Positions 32,725 through 41,006 of a stretch of 47,323 nt of DNA are shown one piece after another (the first letter of the stretch is position 1; every line of letters starts with the position of its first letter). Location: assembly GCF_009908195.1 (NCBI RefSeq), contig NZ_JAAAHS010000013.1, forward strand, positions 1 to 47,323. Reading direction: 5' to 3'. The stretch is from Streptomyces boluensis (GTDB lineage Bacteria > Actinomycetota > Actinomycetes > Streptomycetales > Streptomycetaceae). The position numbers and the translations under genes are program-made. The notes under the pieces are model-generated. The model was not told where the DNA came from. It saw nothing but the letters and a program-made list of their open reading frames with translations, and did not search any database.

Positions 32725-34047
32725 TCACTGGACGGGGTAGCCGTCGTTGTCCTTGATGTCCTGGTCGATCGTGTCGACCGCCTTCTTCAGGGCGCCGGGA
32801 ACGTCCTTGCCGAGACTGATGTCATCGACGGCCTGCGAGAACGCCTGCGTGATCGTGGGGTAGGCGGGGGTCTGAGGACGAGGCACCGCCACATCGGGCG
32901 CCTGATTGAGGCTGTCGGTCACCAGGCTCATCGGGCCGTCGGGGGCATAGATGTCGGTTTCCTTGAGCGCCCTCTCGGTCGAAGGCGGCGCACCCACCGC
33001 GTCGTACATGGAGAGCTGACTCTTCTTCGTGAGCAGGTACTCAAGGAACGCCGCCGCGGCGTCGGGGTCCTCGGCCTTGCGTGTGATGCCGAACTGCCAG
33101 GACCCCATGCCGGTCTTCGAGCCGGTGCCGAAATCAGGGAGGGGGATGACCGCAAGGTCGTCGCCGGCCGCCTTCTTGTAGCCGTTCTTGTAGGCCCACA
33201 TGCCGTTCCACGCGATCGGGCTCTGCTTCTTGAGGAACGGGGTGTCGTCCTGGGCCTCGGTGTTGACGTATTTCTTCGTGTACCAGGACTGGAAGGTCTT
33301 CATCGCCTTGACGACCTCGGGCTTGTCCAGCGCTCCCGCCGCCGACCTGTACCCGTCCCGGTCTATCAGGTCGCCGCCCGCGGACTGAACAATGGGGCTG
33401 AAGGCGTAGGAGAACCACTCCCCCTGACGCCCGTACCACATATGCATGTCGAGGGGCCGCTCGTAGCCCGCCTTCTTCAACTTGCCGAGGGTGTCGGTGA
33501 ATTCGGCGGCGGTCCAGGCGTCGTCGACGCCGGTGGGGACGCGGGCGCCGACCTTCTTGAGGGCGGACTTGTACGCGTACAGGACGACGCCTGAGTCGAA
33601 CGCGCCGACGCCGTACAACTTCTCGTCGTAGGTGCCCTGTTGGGTGATCGAGGGGAGCAACTCCGCTTGCGTGCGCACGTTGATGCAGTCGTCGAGCGGG
33701 ATCAGGTCGCCGTTCCAGGCGTAGTTGTAGAGGTTGGGTCCGTCGAAGTCGAGGACGTCCGGCAACTTGTCGGATGCGGAGGCGGCCTGTACGGAGTCGT
33801 TGTACGTGCCCTCGGGGACGCTCTGCACCTTCACGGTGACCTGGTCCTGGCTCTTGTTGAAGCTGTCGACCACGTTGAGGAACGTCTTCTTCTCTTCACC
33901 TCCACCGTGGTAGAAGGTGCTGATCGTTCGCTTTCCGTCGATCTTTCCGTCACAGGATGAGCCTCCCGAGGCATCTCCCGTTCCGGAGCAACCGCCGGCT
34001 GTCAGCCCCAGGGCGGCGCAGGCTGCGATTACGATGGTTCTGCGCAT
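32725..34047 (-). CDS. CUT1 sugar-binding lipoprotein
   Basis: A 440-residue extracellular solute-binding protein (family 1, maltose-binding type). A short lipoprotein signal ends in LTAGGCSG, with the lipidated Cys near residue 20, then GKRTISTFYHGGGEEKKTFL begins the binding domain. Sucrose or fructo-oligosaccharide as ligand is inferred from the GH32 gene in the same operon. ATG 34045-34047 gives the signal peptide; longer in-frame starts do not. It is first in the operon, 82 bases after the LacI gene. Confidence 0.92.
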   Translation of the reverse strand: MRRTIVIAACAALGLTAGGCSGTGDASGGSSCDGKIDGKRTISTFYHGGGEEKKTFLNVVDSFNKSQDQVTVKVQSVPEGTYNDSVQAASASDKLPDVLDFDGPNLYNYAWNGDLIPLDDCINVRTQAELLPSITQQGTYDEKLYGVGAFDSGVVLYAYKSALKKVGARVPTGVDDAWTAAEFTDTLGKLKKAGYERPLDMHMWYGRQGEWFSYAFSPIVQSAGGDLIDRDGYRSAAGALDKPEVVKAMKTFQSWYTKKYVNTEAQDDTPFLKKQSPIAWNGMWAYKNGYKKAAGDDLAVIPLPDFGTGSKTGMGSWQFGITRKAEDPDAAAAFLEYLLTKKSQLSMYDAVGAPPSTERALKETDIYAPDGPMSLVTDSLNQAPDVAVPRPQTPAYPTITQAFSQAVDDISLGKDVPGALKKAVDTIDQDIKDNDGYPVQ

Positions 34048-34089
34048 TGAGGTTCGTCCGTTCTTGATTGAAGGGCACGGATGGACTGC

Positions 34090-34119
34090 GGTGGGGTCGG
34101 GTGGCACCCCGGCCCCACC
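34090..34119 (-). terminator. hairpin between LacI and binding-protein genes
   Basis: GGTGGGG (34090-34096) pairs with CCCCACC (34113-34119), with extra CGGG/CCCG pairing inside. It lies ten bases past the LacI stop and may separate regulator and transporter transcription. Confidence 0.55.
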
Positions 34120-34129
34120 GGATGTGATG

Positions 34130-35167
34130 TCAGCCCGTGGGCCGGGCGGGCCCGATGGAGTCGCGTTCCCGCAGGGGCATGGGAACGCGGTGGGTCTCTG
34201 CACGCAGGGGACCGTCTCCGAGAATCAACTCGACGGCCTTGCGGCCGAGTTCGTGGTGGGGCAGGGCGACCGTGGTGAGCGCCGGCTTGAGCCAGCCGGC
34301 GATGTCCTGGTCGTCGAAGGAGACGACCGAGACGTCCTGCGGGACGGACAGGCCGGCCTCGGCCAGAGCCTGGTAGGCGCCGAAGGACACCCTGTCGGTG
34401 GAGCACACCAGTGCGCGGGGGCGGTGACCTTCGGCGAGCAGGCGGCTCACTTCGCGGTAGCCGTCCTCCGCATTCCAGTCGCTCTCGACCACGCCGTCGA
34501 GTCGGGCTCCGGCCTCTCGCAGGACCTCCTGCAGGCCACGCATGCGCTCGAGCCCGGCGAAGACGCCGTCCGGCGTCGCGGGGATCGCTTGATGGCCGCC
34601 GATGGCCCAGATCCCCGCGGTGTGTCCCGCGGCCAACAGTGCGCGTCCCGCCGTCCGGCCGGCCTCGATCTCGTCGGGGATCACCGACGGCGCGTCGAAG
34701 CCGGGGGCCAGACAGTTGAGCAGAAGCACGCGACGGCCGTGCAACTCCGGGGGCGGACTGACGTAGTGGGTGTACATCGCGGCATAGATGACTGCGTCGA
34801 CCTGCCGGTCGAGGAGGCCATTGACGAGGCCGGATTCCACCGCCCGGTCGCCGCCCGTCTCCGTGATGAAGAGCAGGTGATCCTTGGCTCTCGCCGCGCC
34901 CAGGGCCCCGCGAATCACCTCGCCCGCGAAGGGCGTGGTGGTGATGGTGTCGGAGACGAAGCCGAGGGTCTGACTCGACTTCGTCCGCAGGCTGCGCGCC
35001 GTGGCGTTGGGGCGGTACCCCAGTTCGGCCGCCGCTGCCAGAACCTTGCTGCGGGCCGCCTCCGAGATCCGCATGTCGGTACGGCCGGACAGCGCGAAGG
35101 ACGCTGTCGTCGGGGACACCCCCGCCCGCCGGGCGACGTCGGCCATGGTCACGCGGTTCCCGGACAT
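34130..35167 (-). CDS. LacI-family regulator of module B
   Basis: A 345-residue LacI/GalR repressor. The helix-turn-helix is TMADVARRAGVSPTTASFAL, the hinge lies near residue 55 (GYRPNATARSLRT), and the sensor domain starts LGFVSDTITTTPF. Note Ser-Phe-Ala where most members read Ser-x-Val in the third position of the recognition end. GAGGAG precedes ATG 35165-35167. It is divergent from the LamG-GH32 gene and upstream of the CUT1 operon, and probably binds the AT-rich dyads at 35184-35199 and 35393-35408. Confidence 0.9.
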   Translation of the reverse strand: MSGNRVTMADVARRAGVSPTTASFALSGRTDMRISEAARSKVLAAAAELGYRPNATARSLRTKSSQTLGFVSDTITTTPFAGEVIRGALGAARAKDHLLFITETGGDRAVESGLVNGLLDRQVDAVIYAAMYTHYVSPPPELHGRRVLLLNCLAPGFDAPSVIPDEIEAGRTAGRALLAAGHTAGIWAIGGHQAIPATPDGVFAGLERMRGLQEVLREAGARLDGVVESDWNAEDGYREVSRLLAEGHRPRALVCSTDRVSFGAYQALAEAGLSVPQDVSVVSFDDQDIAGWLKPALTTVALPHHELGRKAVELILGDGPLRAETHRVPMPLRERDSIGPARPTG

Positions 35168-35183
35168 TGACTCCTCGATCTCC

Positions 35184-35199
35184 GCTAAATCGGATTAGC
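35184..35199 (-). promoter_or_regulatory. LacI-type operator near the module B regulator
   Basis: GCTAAATCGGATTAGC, an imperfect palindrome with six of eight half-site bases matching, 16 bases in front of the LacI start. AT-rich for this genome. Its centre resembles the dyad at 35393-35408, suggesting autoregulation. Confidence 0.55.
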
Positions 35200-35320
35200 A
35201 AGTGCCTGACGCAGGATGCTGCTCACGCCACACCGTGTCAACGCCTCGGACATGCGCAGTCAACAGAAGTGACCCTTGTGTACTGCTACTTCCGATTCTG
35301 AGGCGCCCTGATGCCACCAG

Positions 35321-35356
35321 ATCTGCGTCAGCTCGTGCGTTAGCTCTTGCGTTAGC
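35321..35356. repeat. three 12-bp direct repeats in the module B divergent region
   Basis: Three consecutive units (ATCTGCGTCAGC, TCGTGCGTTAGC, TCTTGCGTTAGC) lie between the two LacI-type dyads. They could be sites for a second regulator or fix DNA geometry. Confidence 0.65.
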
Positions 35357-35392
35357 AGCTTCAGCCGCCCAACCATGCCTGCTGTCCGGAGA

Positions 35393-35408
35393 GTTAAATC
35401 GATTTTGC
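35393..35408 (+). promoter_or_regulatory. LacI-type operator in front of the LamG-GH32 gene
   Basis: GTTAAATCGATTTTGC contains the perfect palindrome AAATCGATTT with a CG centre, 26 bases before the GTG start. It matches the core of the site at 35184-35199. Confidence 0.6.
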
Positions 35409-35433
35409 ACGACCGTCCACTCAGGAGCCGCTC

Positions 35434-37836
35434 GTGAAGAGAAGGAACGTCCTCCGCGTCCTGTCCGCCGCCGCCGTCGGGGGCGCGCTCGTCCCGCTCA
35501 CCTCCCCCACCAGGAGCTCGGCAGCCACCAACGGGCCGCGCGCCGCGGACCTCACCGCCCACTGGGACTTCCCTGAAGGGGCCGGTGTGACCACGCGGGA
35601 AAAGGTCACGCAGTCCACGAATCCGATCAACTACGTCTTCAACGACGCCGTCTACAAGCCGGACAGTGCCCCGCTGTGGTCCCCGAAGCAGGAAGCGGAC
35701 GGAGTCCTCTCCGGCGCCCTGCTGTTCGACGGCTACTCCACCTGGATCGCGCGCGGGGCCGCGGAGACCACGCTTCCCACGGACGGGCTGACCGTCGAGG
35801 GATGGGTCGCGCCGCGAGCCTTCGAGTGGGGGGACGAGGGCAATCCGTCCGTCATCATCAACCAGCAGGACAAGGGCGCCCGGCGCGGGTTCAGCCTGGG
35901 CGTCGGCAGGCATGGCGTCTGGAAGTTCGAGATCGGCACGGGAGACGCCTGGTACGAGGTGGCCGCACCGCAGTCCGCCGCTCTGACCGCGGGCAAGTGG
36001 GCGCATGTAGCCGCCGTGTTCTCCCCTGCCGACGGTCAGATCAGGCTGTATCTCAACGGGGAATCGGTCGCCCAGGCGACGGTCCCGACGTCCGCCCGGC
36101 TGAGCAAGGCGGACGTTCCACTGCTCATCGGCCGGCACAACCAACCCGTCGTCATCAACGGCACGTTCGCGGTGAACATGTTCAACGGCCTGATCGACGA
36201 ACTGAAACTGCACGGCGGCGCCCTGAGCGGCGCCGAAGTCGCCGCCGGCCACCAGGCGGACCTGAACACCTTCACCGGCGGCACGATCCCCGACGCCGCC
36301 ATGGAGATGGACCGCTCACGGTACGAAGGCGACCGCTACCGTCCCGCCTTCCACTTCACCGCGCCCAACCACTGGATGAACGAACCCCACGCACCCATCC
36401 AGGTCGGCGGCAAGTACCACCTCTTCTACCAGCACAACGAGCACGGCCCGTACTGGCACAACATCTGCTGGGGACACGCGGTCAGCGAGGACCTGGTGCA
36501 CTGGCGCGACCTGCCCGTCGCACTCGTACCGACGGCCGACAGCGTGGCTCCCGACGGCGTCTGGTCCGGGGCCTCGACGCTCGACGCGAACGGTGTCCCG
36601 GCCCTGCTGTTCACCGCCGGCAACGACTCCATACGCCCCAACCAGGCAGTCGGCCTCGCCCGACCCGCCGACCCGGACGACTCCGACTTCGCGGAGTGGA
36701 AGATGCACCCCACACTCGTGATCAGCCAGAAGGCCGATCTCGACGTCGGTGCGGACCGCAAGATCCGCTTCGGGGACTTCCGGGACCCGTTCGTCTGGCA
36801 GGAGGGCGGCACCTGGTTCCAGCTTGTGGGCTCGGGCGTCCAGACCTCGTCGGGCACCGACATCGGCGGCACGGCGCTTCTCTACACCTCCACGAACCTC
36901 ACCGACTGGACTTACGCGGGGCCGTTGATGGTCGGCGACGTGGCAGCCCACCCGAAGACGGGTCAGGTGTGGGAGCTGCCGACCTTCCTGCCGATCGGGA
37001 AGGACGCGCAGGGCCGCGAGCGCCGCGCACTGCTCATCAACCCGGCCTTCCCCGCCGGTCCCGGCGAGTACAGCAGCAAGTACGTCTTCTACTGGGTCGG
37101 TGTCTGGGACGGCAGCTCCCGCAAGTGGACACCCGACAGCACCGAGCCGCGACTGCTCGACTACGGCGACCATTTCACCGGCCCGAGCGGCTTGGTCGAC
37201 GACAAGGGGCGCTCCCTGGTCTTCACCATCGCCCAGGACCGCCGCTCCGAACAGGGCCACCACGACTCCGGCTGGGCACACAACGCCGGCCTGCCGATCG
37301 TGCTGTCCCAGCGGGAGGACGGCGACCTCGCCTTCGAGCCCGTGGCCGAGGTCGCGGGCCTCCACGACGGCGCGGCCCTTGTGAACATCGACAGTCCGAC
37401 CTCCGTCTCCGACGCGAACGCCGCCCTCGGCTCAGTCAAGGGAGACCTGCTCCACATCAAGCTGACGATGGAAGCGGGCAGCGCCGCCCAGTTCGGCCTC
37501 GACGTACTGCGCAGCCCGGGTGACGAGGAACGCACCCGCCTCTTCTACGACACGTCGGCCACGGAGCTCGGAGTGGACCGGACCCGGTCCGGAAACGTCT
37601 CCAGCGCCGTGCCGGACCTCGGCATCCAGAAGGGTCCACTCGCCCTCGTCGGCGGCAAGCTGACCCTGGAGGTGCTCGTCGACCGCTCGATCATCGAGGC
37701 GTACGCGAACGCACACCGCTCCATCACCACCCGCGCGTACCCCTCCCGCACGGACTCCCTCGGCGTACACCTCTTCGGCGAGGGCAGCACCGTCACGTCC
37801 TTGACGGTCTGGAAGATGGGAGGCATGGCGGTCTGA
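35434..37836 (+). CDS. secreted LamG-GH32 protein with Glu in place of the nucleophile Asp
   Basis: An 800-residue secreted protein. A twin-arginine-like signal (KRRNVLRVLSAAAVGGALV) is followed by a LamG/concanavalin-like domain (about 40-275; LDELKL-type end LIDELKLHGG) and a GH32 catalytic domain from about 300. The nucleophile motif reads HWMNEPHAPIQ (Glu317) instead of WMNDPNG. RDP (450-452) and the acid/base Glu514 in VWELPTF are kept. The C-terminal beta-sandwich has VDRSIIEAYAN. GTG 35434 with AGGAG is the start. It is divergent from the module B regulator. It may be a fructan hydrolase, a fructosyltransferase or a binding protein, depending on what Glu317 can do. Confidence 0.88.
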   Translation: MKRRNVLRVLSAAAVGGALVPLTSPTRSSAATNGPRAADLTAHWDFPEGAGVTTREKVTQSTNPINYVFNDAVYKPDSAPLWSPKQEADGVLSGALLFDGYSTWIARGAAETTLPTDGLTVEGWVAPRAFEWGDEGNPSVIINQQDKGARRGFSLGVGRHGVWKFEIGTGDAWYEVAAPQSAALTAGKWAHVAAVFSPADGQIRLYLNGESVAQATVPTSARLSKADVPLLIGRHNQPVVINGTFAVNMFNGLIDELKLHGGALSGAEVAAGHQADLNTFTGGTIPDAAMEMDRSRYEGDRYRPAFHFTAPNHWMNEPHAPIQVGGKYHLFYQHNEHGPYWHNICWGHAVSEDLVHWRDLPVALVPTADSVAPDGVWSGASTLDANGVPALLFTAGNDSIRPNQAVGLARPADPDDSDFAEWKMHPTLVISQKADLDVGADRKIRFGDFRDPFVWQEGGTWFQLVGSGVQTSSGTDIGGTALLYTSTNLTDWTYAGPLMVGDVAAHPKTGQVWELPTFLPIGKDAQGRERRALLINPAFPAGPGEYSSKYVFYWVGVWDGSSRKWTPDSTEPRLLDYGDHFTGPSGLVDDKGRSLVFTIAQDRRSEQGHHDSGWAHNAGLPIVLSQREDGDLAFEPVAEVAGLHDGAALVNIDSPTSVSDANAALGSVKGDLLHIKLTMEAGSAAQFGLDVLRSPGDEERTRLFYDTSATELGVDRTRSGNVSSAVPDLGIQKGPLALVGGKLTLEVLVDRSIIEAYANAHRSITTRAYPSRTDSLGVHLFGEGSTVTSLTVWKMGGMAV

Positions 37837-37846
37837 CGCCGCGGTC

Positions 37847-37881
37847 CGGCCCAGAGCGCTCCGAAGCAGCGCCCTGGGCCG
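37847..37881 (+). terminator. hairpin after the LamG-GH32 gene
   Basis: CGGCCCAG pairs with CTGGGCCG, with AGCGCT/AGCGC pairing further inside, 11 bases past the stop. No U tract, as is common in high-GC actinobacteria. Confidence 0.6.
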
Positions 37882-38009
37882 TAGGCATGGAGGGCGGGCA
37901 TAGGTCTTCCTGGCGAAGTCGGGCCCAGGATCCCGATGATCAAGACGTCGGATGGGCTCTCGTCCGGTCCGCGAAGTAGTTGAGCGGGGTGCCGAGCGCG
38001 CGGGCAACC

Positions 38010-38333
38010 TCAGGGCGCCGCGGCGACGACGTACGGACGTGCCCGTACCGAGCGGCCCTCGGGTGTCTCGTCCGCGAGCGAGGAGAGCTGGGCGGCGTCC
38101 GCGAGCCGGAACTCGTCGATGCCGGGGAGGGGCACGAACGCGGCGGCCTCGCGGTTGCCGAGGGTGATGGTGCCGGTCTTGTCGAGGAGCAGGGTGTCGA
38201 CGTCGCCCGCGGCTTCAACTGCCCTTCCGGACATGGCGAGCACATTGCGCTGGACGAGGCGGTCCATGCCGGCGATGCCGATCGCGGAGAGCAGCGCGCC
38301 GATCGTCGTCGGGATGAGGGCGACGACACGGCA
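38010..38333 (-). pseudogene. kdpB: kdpB fragment (K+-transporting P-type ATPase)
   Basis: About 95 residues of the central KdpB region: [19 protein letters not shown], then [17 protein letters not shown] and the phosphorylation motif [14 protein letters not shown]. The match stops abruptly on both sides: only unrelated residues precede the first segment, and after [13 protein letters not shown] the frame runs to an early stop. No kdpA or kdpC is nearby. It is a relic without function. Confidence 0.88.
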
Positions 38334-38670
38334 GCGCGCGGACGCGGCGGATGACGACGGGAGGCCGCCGCGTGACGGCTCACCGGAGGAGCACTCCGCT
38401 GAGTGCGTGGCCTCCGGCGGCCGAAGGGAATCTATGCCGCCGGACGGACTCAAACACCAGCCACTACACGGAATTTGCGCCTCTCTTACGGCGAACTCCC
38501 GGGCGTGCGTCAGGGCCCCGTAAGCGTCCGGCGCGGCGGCGTCAGCATCGCGTCATGGGACGTCGGAACACGGCCGGCCATGGGCATAGCGTCCTCAGCG
38601 GCGCCCCGGACCGCCTCCCCGCGCCGGGGTCCTCTGTTCACCTCTCTCAGTGTCTCCGAGGAGGAGCACC
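38334..38670. other. no gene recognised upstream of the SAV_915/lysA pair
   Basis: About 340 bases between the kdpB relic and the SAV_915 gene. I see no coding frame with good codon bias. It should hold the promoter for the gene pair. Confidence 0.4.
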
Positions 38671-39042
38671 ATGGCAGATGCCCTGCCGTCCGACAGTCCC
38701 GAACCTCTCGAACGAGGCCCGGCCGGACCGTTGTTCGTTCCCGTCCGGCCGGGCCCCTCGGGATGTGCGGCCCGTCTCTTCCGTACGCCGCCCGGCGCCC
38801 GTACCGCCGTCGGCTTCACCACCGAGCGCCGCCTGGTCGGAACGTTGGGGCCGCGCCAACAGTGGGTCCGGCTGTCCGAAGCGGCGCTGCGCCGGCTCGT
38901 CGAGCCCGTCGGTGTCACGACTCTCACCGTGGACCCGCAGTTCGCGGCTCCCTCCGTCCGCAGCACCCCAATGAGCCCCGAATACGGGGCAGTTGCGCGT
39001 ACGCCGGTTCGCGCTCTCACCCAGAAGGGGCTGGCCTCATGA
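38671..39042 (+). CDS. SAV_915 family protein
   Basis: A 123-residue soluble protein with the segment RLFRTPPGARTAVGFTTERR and WVRLSEAALRRLVEPVGVTT, then LTVDPQFAAPS, a pattern I recall from the SAV_915 family of actinobacteria. Function unknown. GAGGAGGAG stands directly before ATG 38671. Its stop overlaps the start of the decarboxylase gene by ATGA, so the two are translated together. Confidence 0.75.
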   Translation: MADALPSDSPEPLERGPAGPLFVPVRPGPSGCAARLFRTPPGARTAVGFTTERRLVGTLGPRQQWVRLSEAALRRLVEPVGVTTLTVDPQFAAPSVRSTPMSPEYGAVARTPVRALTQKGLAS

Positions 39043-40373
39043 CCACGACGCATGTTCCCGTCCCTGCGCCCACGGACGTCGACGACCTGTCCGTCTGGCC
39101 CGCCTCGACCACCCGCACGCACGCTGGCACGGCAGTCGGCGGCGTACCGCTGGCGGAGTTGGCCGACCGCTTCGGCACCCCCGTGTACGTACTCGACGAG
39201 AGCGAGGTGCGAGCCCGCTGCCGCAGCTACCGGCACACCTTCCCGGACGCCGAAGTGCTCTACGCGGCCAAAGCGTTCCTGTGCCGCGCGATGGCGCACT
39301 GGGTCGAGGAAGAAGGGCTGGGCCTCGACGTGTGCTCGGCCGGTGAGCTGGAGTTGGCCGTGACCACCGGGTTTCCGCCCGAACGGATCCTGCTGCACGG
39401 CAATGCCAAGTCGCCGCAGGACCTGGAGGCGGCGCTGCGGCTCGGTGTCGGCCGGATCGTGATCGACAGCCCGTCGGAGATCGCCCGGATCGCGGCCGCC
39501 GTCGGCCCCGACGGCCGGCAGAAGGTCATGGTGCGGGTGGTCCCCGGCATCAGCGCGGGTGGGCACGAGAAGATCCGCACCGGGGCGGAGGGACAGAAGT
39601 TCGGCCTGTCGCTCAACGACGGCACCGCGCAGCACGCCATCACCCGCGTACTCGCCCAGCCTGGTCTCCAACTCGTCGGCCTGCACTGCCACTTGGGCTC
39701 GCAGATCACCGCCGTGAAGCCGTATCTCACCGCGGTGCGCCGCCTGGTGGGACTCATGGCACGCATCCGGAAGGCCCATGGCATGGTCCTGCCCGAGCTC
39801 GATCTGGGTGGCGGCCACGGCGTCGCCTACCGTCCCGGCGACGCGGCCCTCGATGTCTCCGCCCTCGCCGACCGAGTGCGGGCCGAGCTGGAGCAGAGCT
39901 GTGCGGCGGCCGGGCTCCCCGTACCCCGGCTGCTCATCGAGCCGGGCCGTGCCGTCGTGGGTCCGGCCGGGGTCGCCCTGTACCGCGTGCTCGCCGTGAA
40001 ACGGACCGGTGACCGGGTCTTCGTGGCCGTGGACGGCGGCATGAGCGACAACCCTCGACCCGCGCTGTACGGGGTGCGGTACGCCCCGCTGCTGGTCGGG
40101 CGACGGTCAACTGCCCTGCCCTGTACGGCAGATGTGGTCGGCCGGCACTGCGAGGCGGGCGATGTGCTCGCCGCCGGGGTGCCCCTGCCCGGGGATGTAC
40201 GGCCCGGGGATCTGCTCGCCGTCCCGGTCGCCGGGGCCTACCAGCTGTCCATGGCCTCCGGCTACAACCTGGTCGGCCGCCCGCCGGTGGTCGCCGTGGC
40301 CGATGGCAGGGCCCGGCTGCTCGTGCGGCGCGAATCCCTCGACGACGTCCGTGGTCGCGACGTCGGTCTGTAG
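39039..40373 (+). CDS. lysA: diaminopimelate decarboxylase
   Basis: A 444-residue fold-type III PLP enzyme that converts meso-diaminopimelate to lysine. The PLP lysine is in LYAAKAFLC (near residue 74), the phosphate loop is GGGHG near 266, the substrate region includes GLHCHLGSQI and IEPGRAVVG, and the C-terminal domain has CEAGDVLA, with the cysteine that completes the active site of the partner subunit. The first 25 residues are extra compared with short homologues. Being paired with a SAV_915 gene and away from other lysine genes, it may be a secondary copy rather than the housekeeping one; that is inference. Confidence 0.92.
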   Translation: MTTTHVPVPAPTDVDDLSVWPASTTRTHAGTAVGGVPLAELADRFGTPVYVLDESEVRARCRSYRHTFPDAEVLYAAKAFLCRAMAHWVEEEGLGLDVCSAGELELAVTTGFPPERILLHGNAKSPQDLEAALRLGVGRIVIDSPSEIARIAAAVGPDGRQKVMVRVVPGISAGGHEKIRTGAEGQKFGLSLNDGTAQHAITRVLAQPGLQLVGLHCHLGSQITAVKPYLTAVRRLVGLMARIRKAHGMVLPELDLGGGHGVAYRPGDAALDVSALADRVRAELEQSCAAAGLPVPRLLIEPGRAVVGPAGVALYRVLAVKRTGDRVFVAVDGGMSDNPRPALYGVRYAPLLVGRRSTALPCTADVVGRHCEAGDVLAAGVPLPGDVRPGDLLAVPVAGAYQLSMASGYNLVGRPPVVAVADGRARLLVRRESLDDVRGRDVGL

Positions 40374-40378
40374 TCGGC

Positions 40379-40418
40379 CTGCCGGGCGGGCGGTGGACGC
40401 CACACCCCCGCCCGGCAG
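40379..40418 (+). terminator. hairpin after lysA
   Basis: A perfect 12-bp stem (CTGCCGGGCGGG and complement) with a 16-base loop, six bases past the stop. Confidence 0.7.
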
Positions 40419-40454
40419 CGCCACGCAGACCACATTCCAGCAGGTCATCCCCGT

Positions 40455-40967
40455 ATCAGGACCCACCTGGGCCACCGCACCAGCCTGGTCGCCGCGGCAT
40501 CCCTGGTACTCGACTACGTCCTGAACGTGGCCGTCGCCACCACGGCCGGGGTCGCGGCGCTCACGTCCGCGTTCCCCGCCCTGTACGACGACCGGCTCTG
40601 GCTGTGTCTGGTCGTCCTCGTGCTCATCACGGCCGTGAACCTGCGCGGCATCGTCGACTCCGCCAAGGCGTTCATCGCCCCGACCGTGGTCTTCGTCGTA
40701 TCGATCCTGGTGATGATCGCGGTCGGTCTCTTCCGTGACGCTCCCGCCCCCACGGCGACGGCCGCCGGGCATGCCTCGGCGCTCGCGGACAACGCCACCA
40801 ACGTCGGCGCGCTGCTCCTGCTGAAGGCGTTCGCCTCCGGCTCCTCCGCCCTCACCGGTGTCGAGGCGATAGCGAACGCGGTGCCGTCCTTCCGTGCCCC
40901 GCGCGCCCGCCGCGCCAAGGACGCCGAGGTCGCCCTCGGCGTGATCCTGGGTGTGGCTGGCGGCTGA
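40455..40967 (+). pseudogene. internal fragment of an APC-family amino acid permease
   Basis: Membrane segments of an APC permease without start or end: HLGHRTSLVAAASLVLDYVL, LWLCLVVLVLITAVNLRGI, FIAPTVVFVVSILVMIAVGL and the family-typical ALTGVEAIANAVPSFRAP. The frame stops at 40967, where intact homologues continue for several hundred residues, and the N-terminal helices are missing too. A relic. Confidence 0.8.
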
Positions 40968-41006
40968 ACGGCGTTGCCTCTCGCCCCGGGCGCCGCCCGA
41001 GACACG

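Noticed and set aside
35676..37523. Second plus-strand open frame inside the LamG-GH32 gene
   Set aside because: An Arg/Pro-rich out-of-frame translation of the GH32 gene with no domain.
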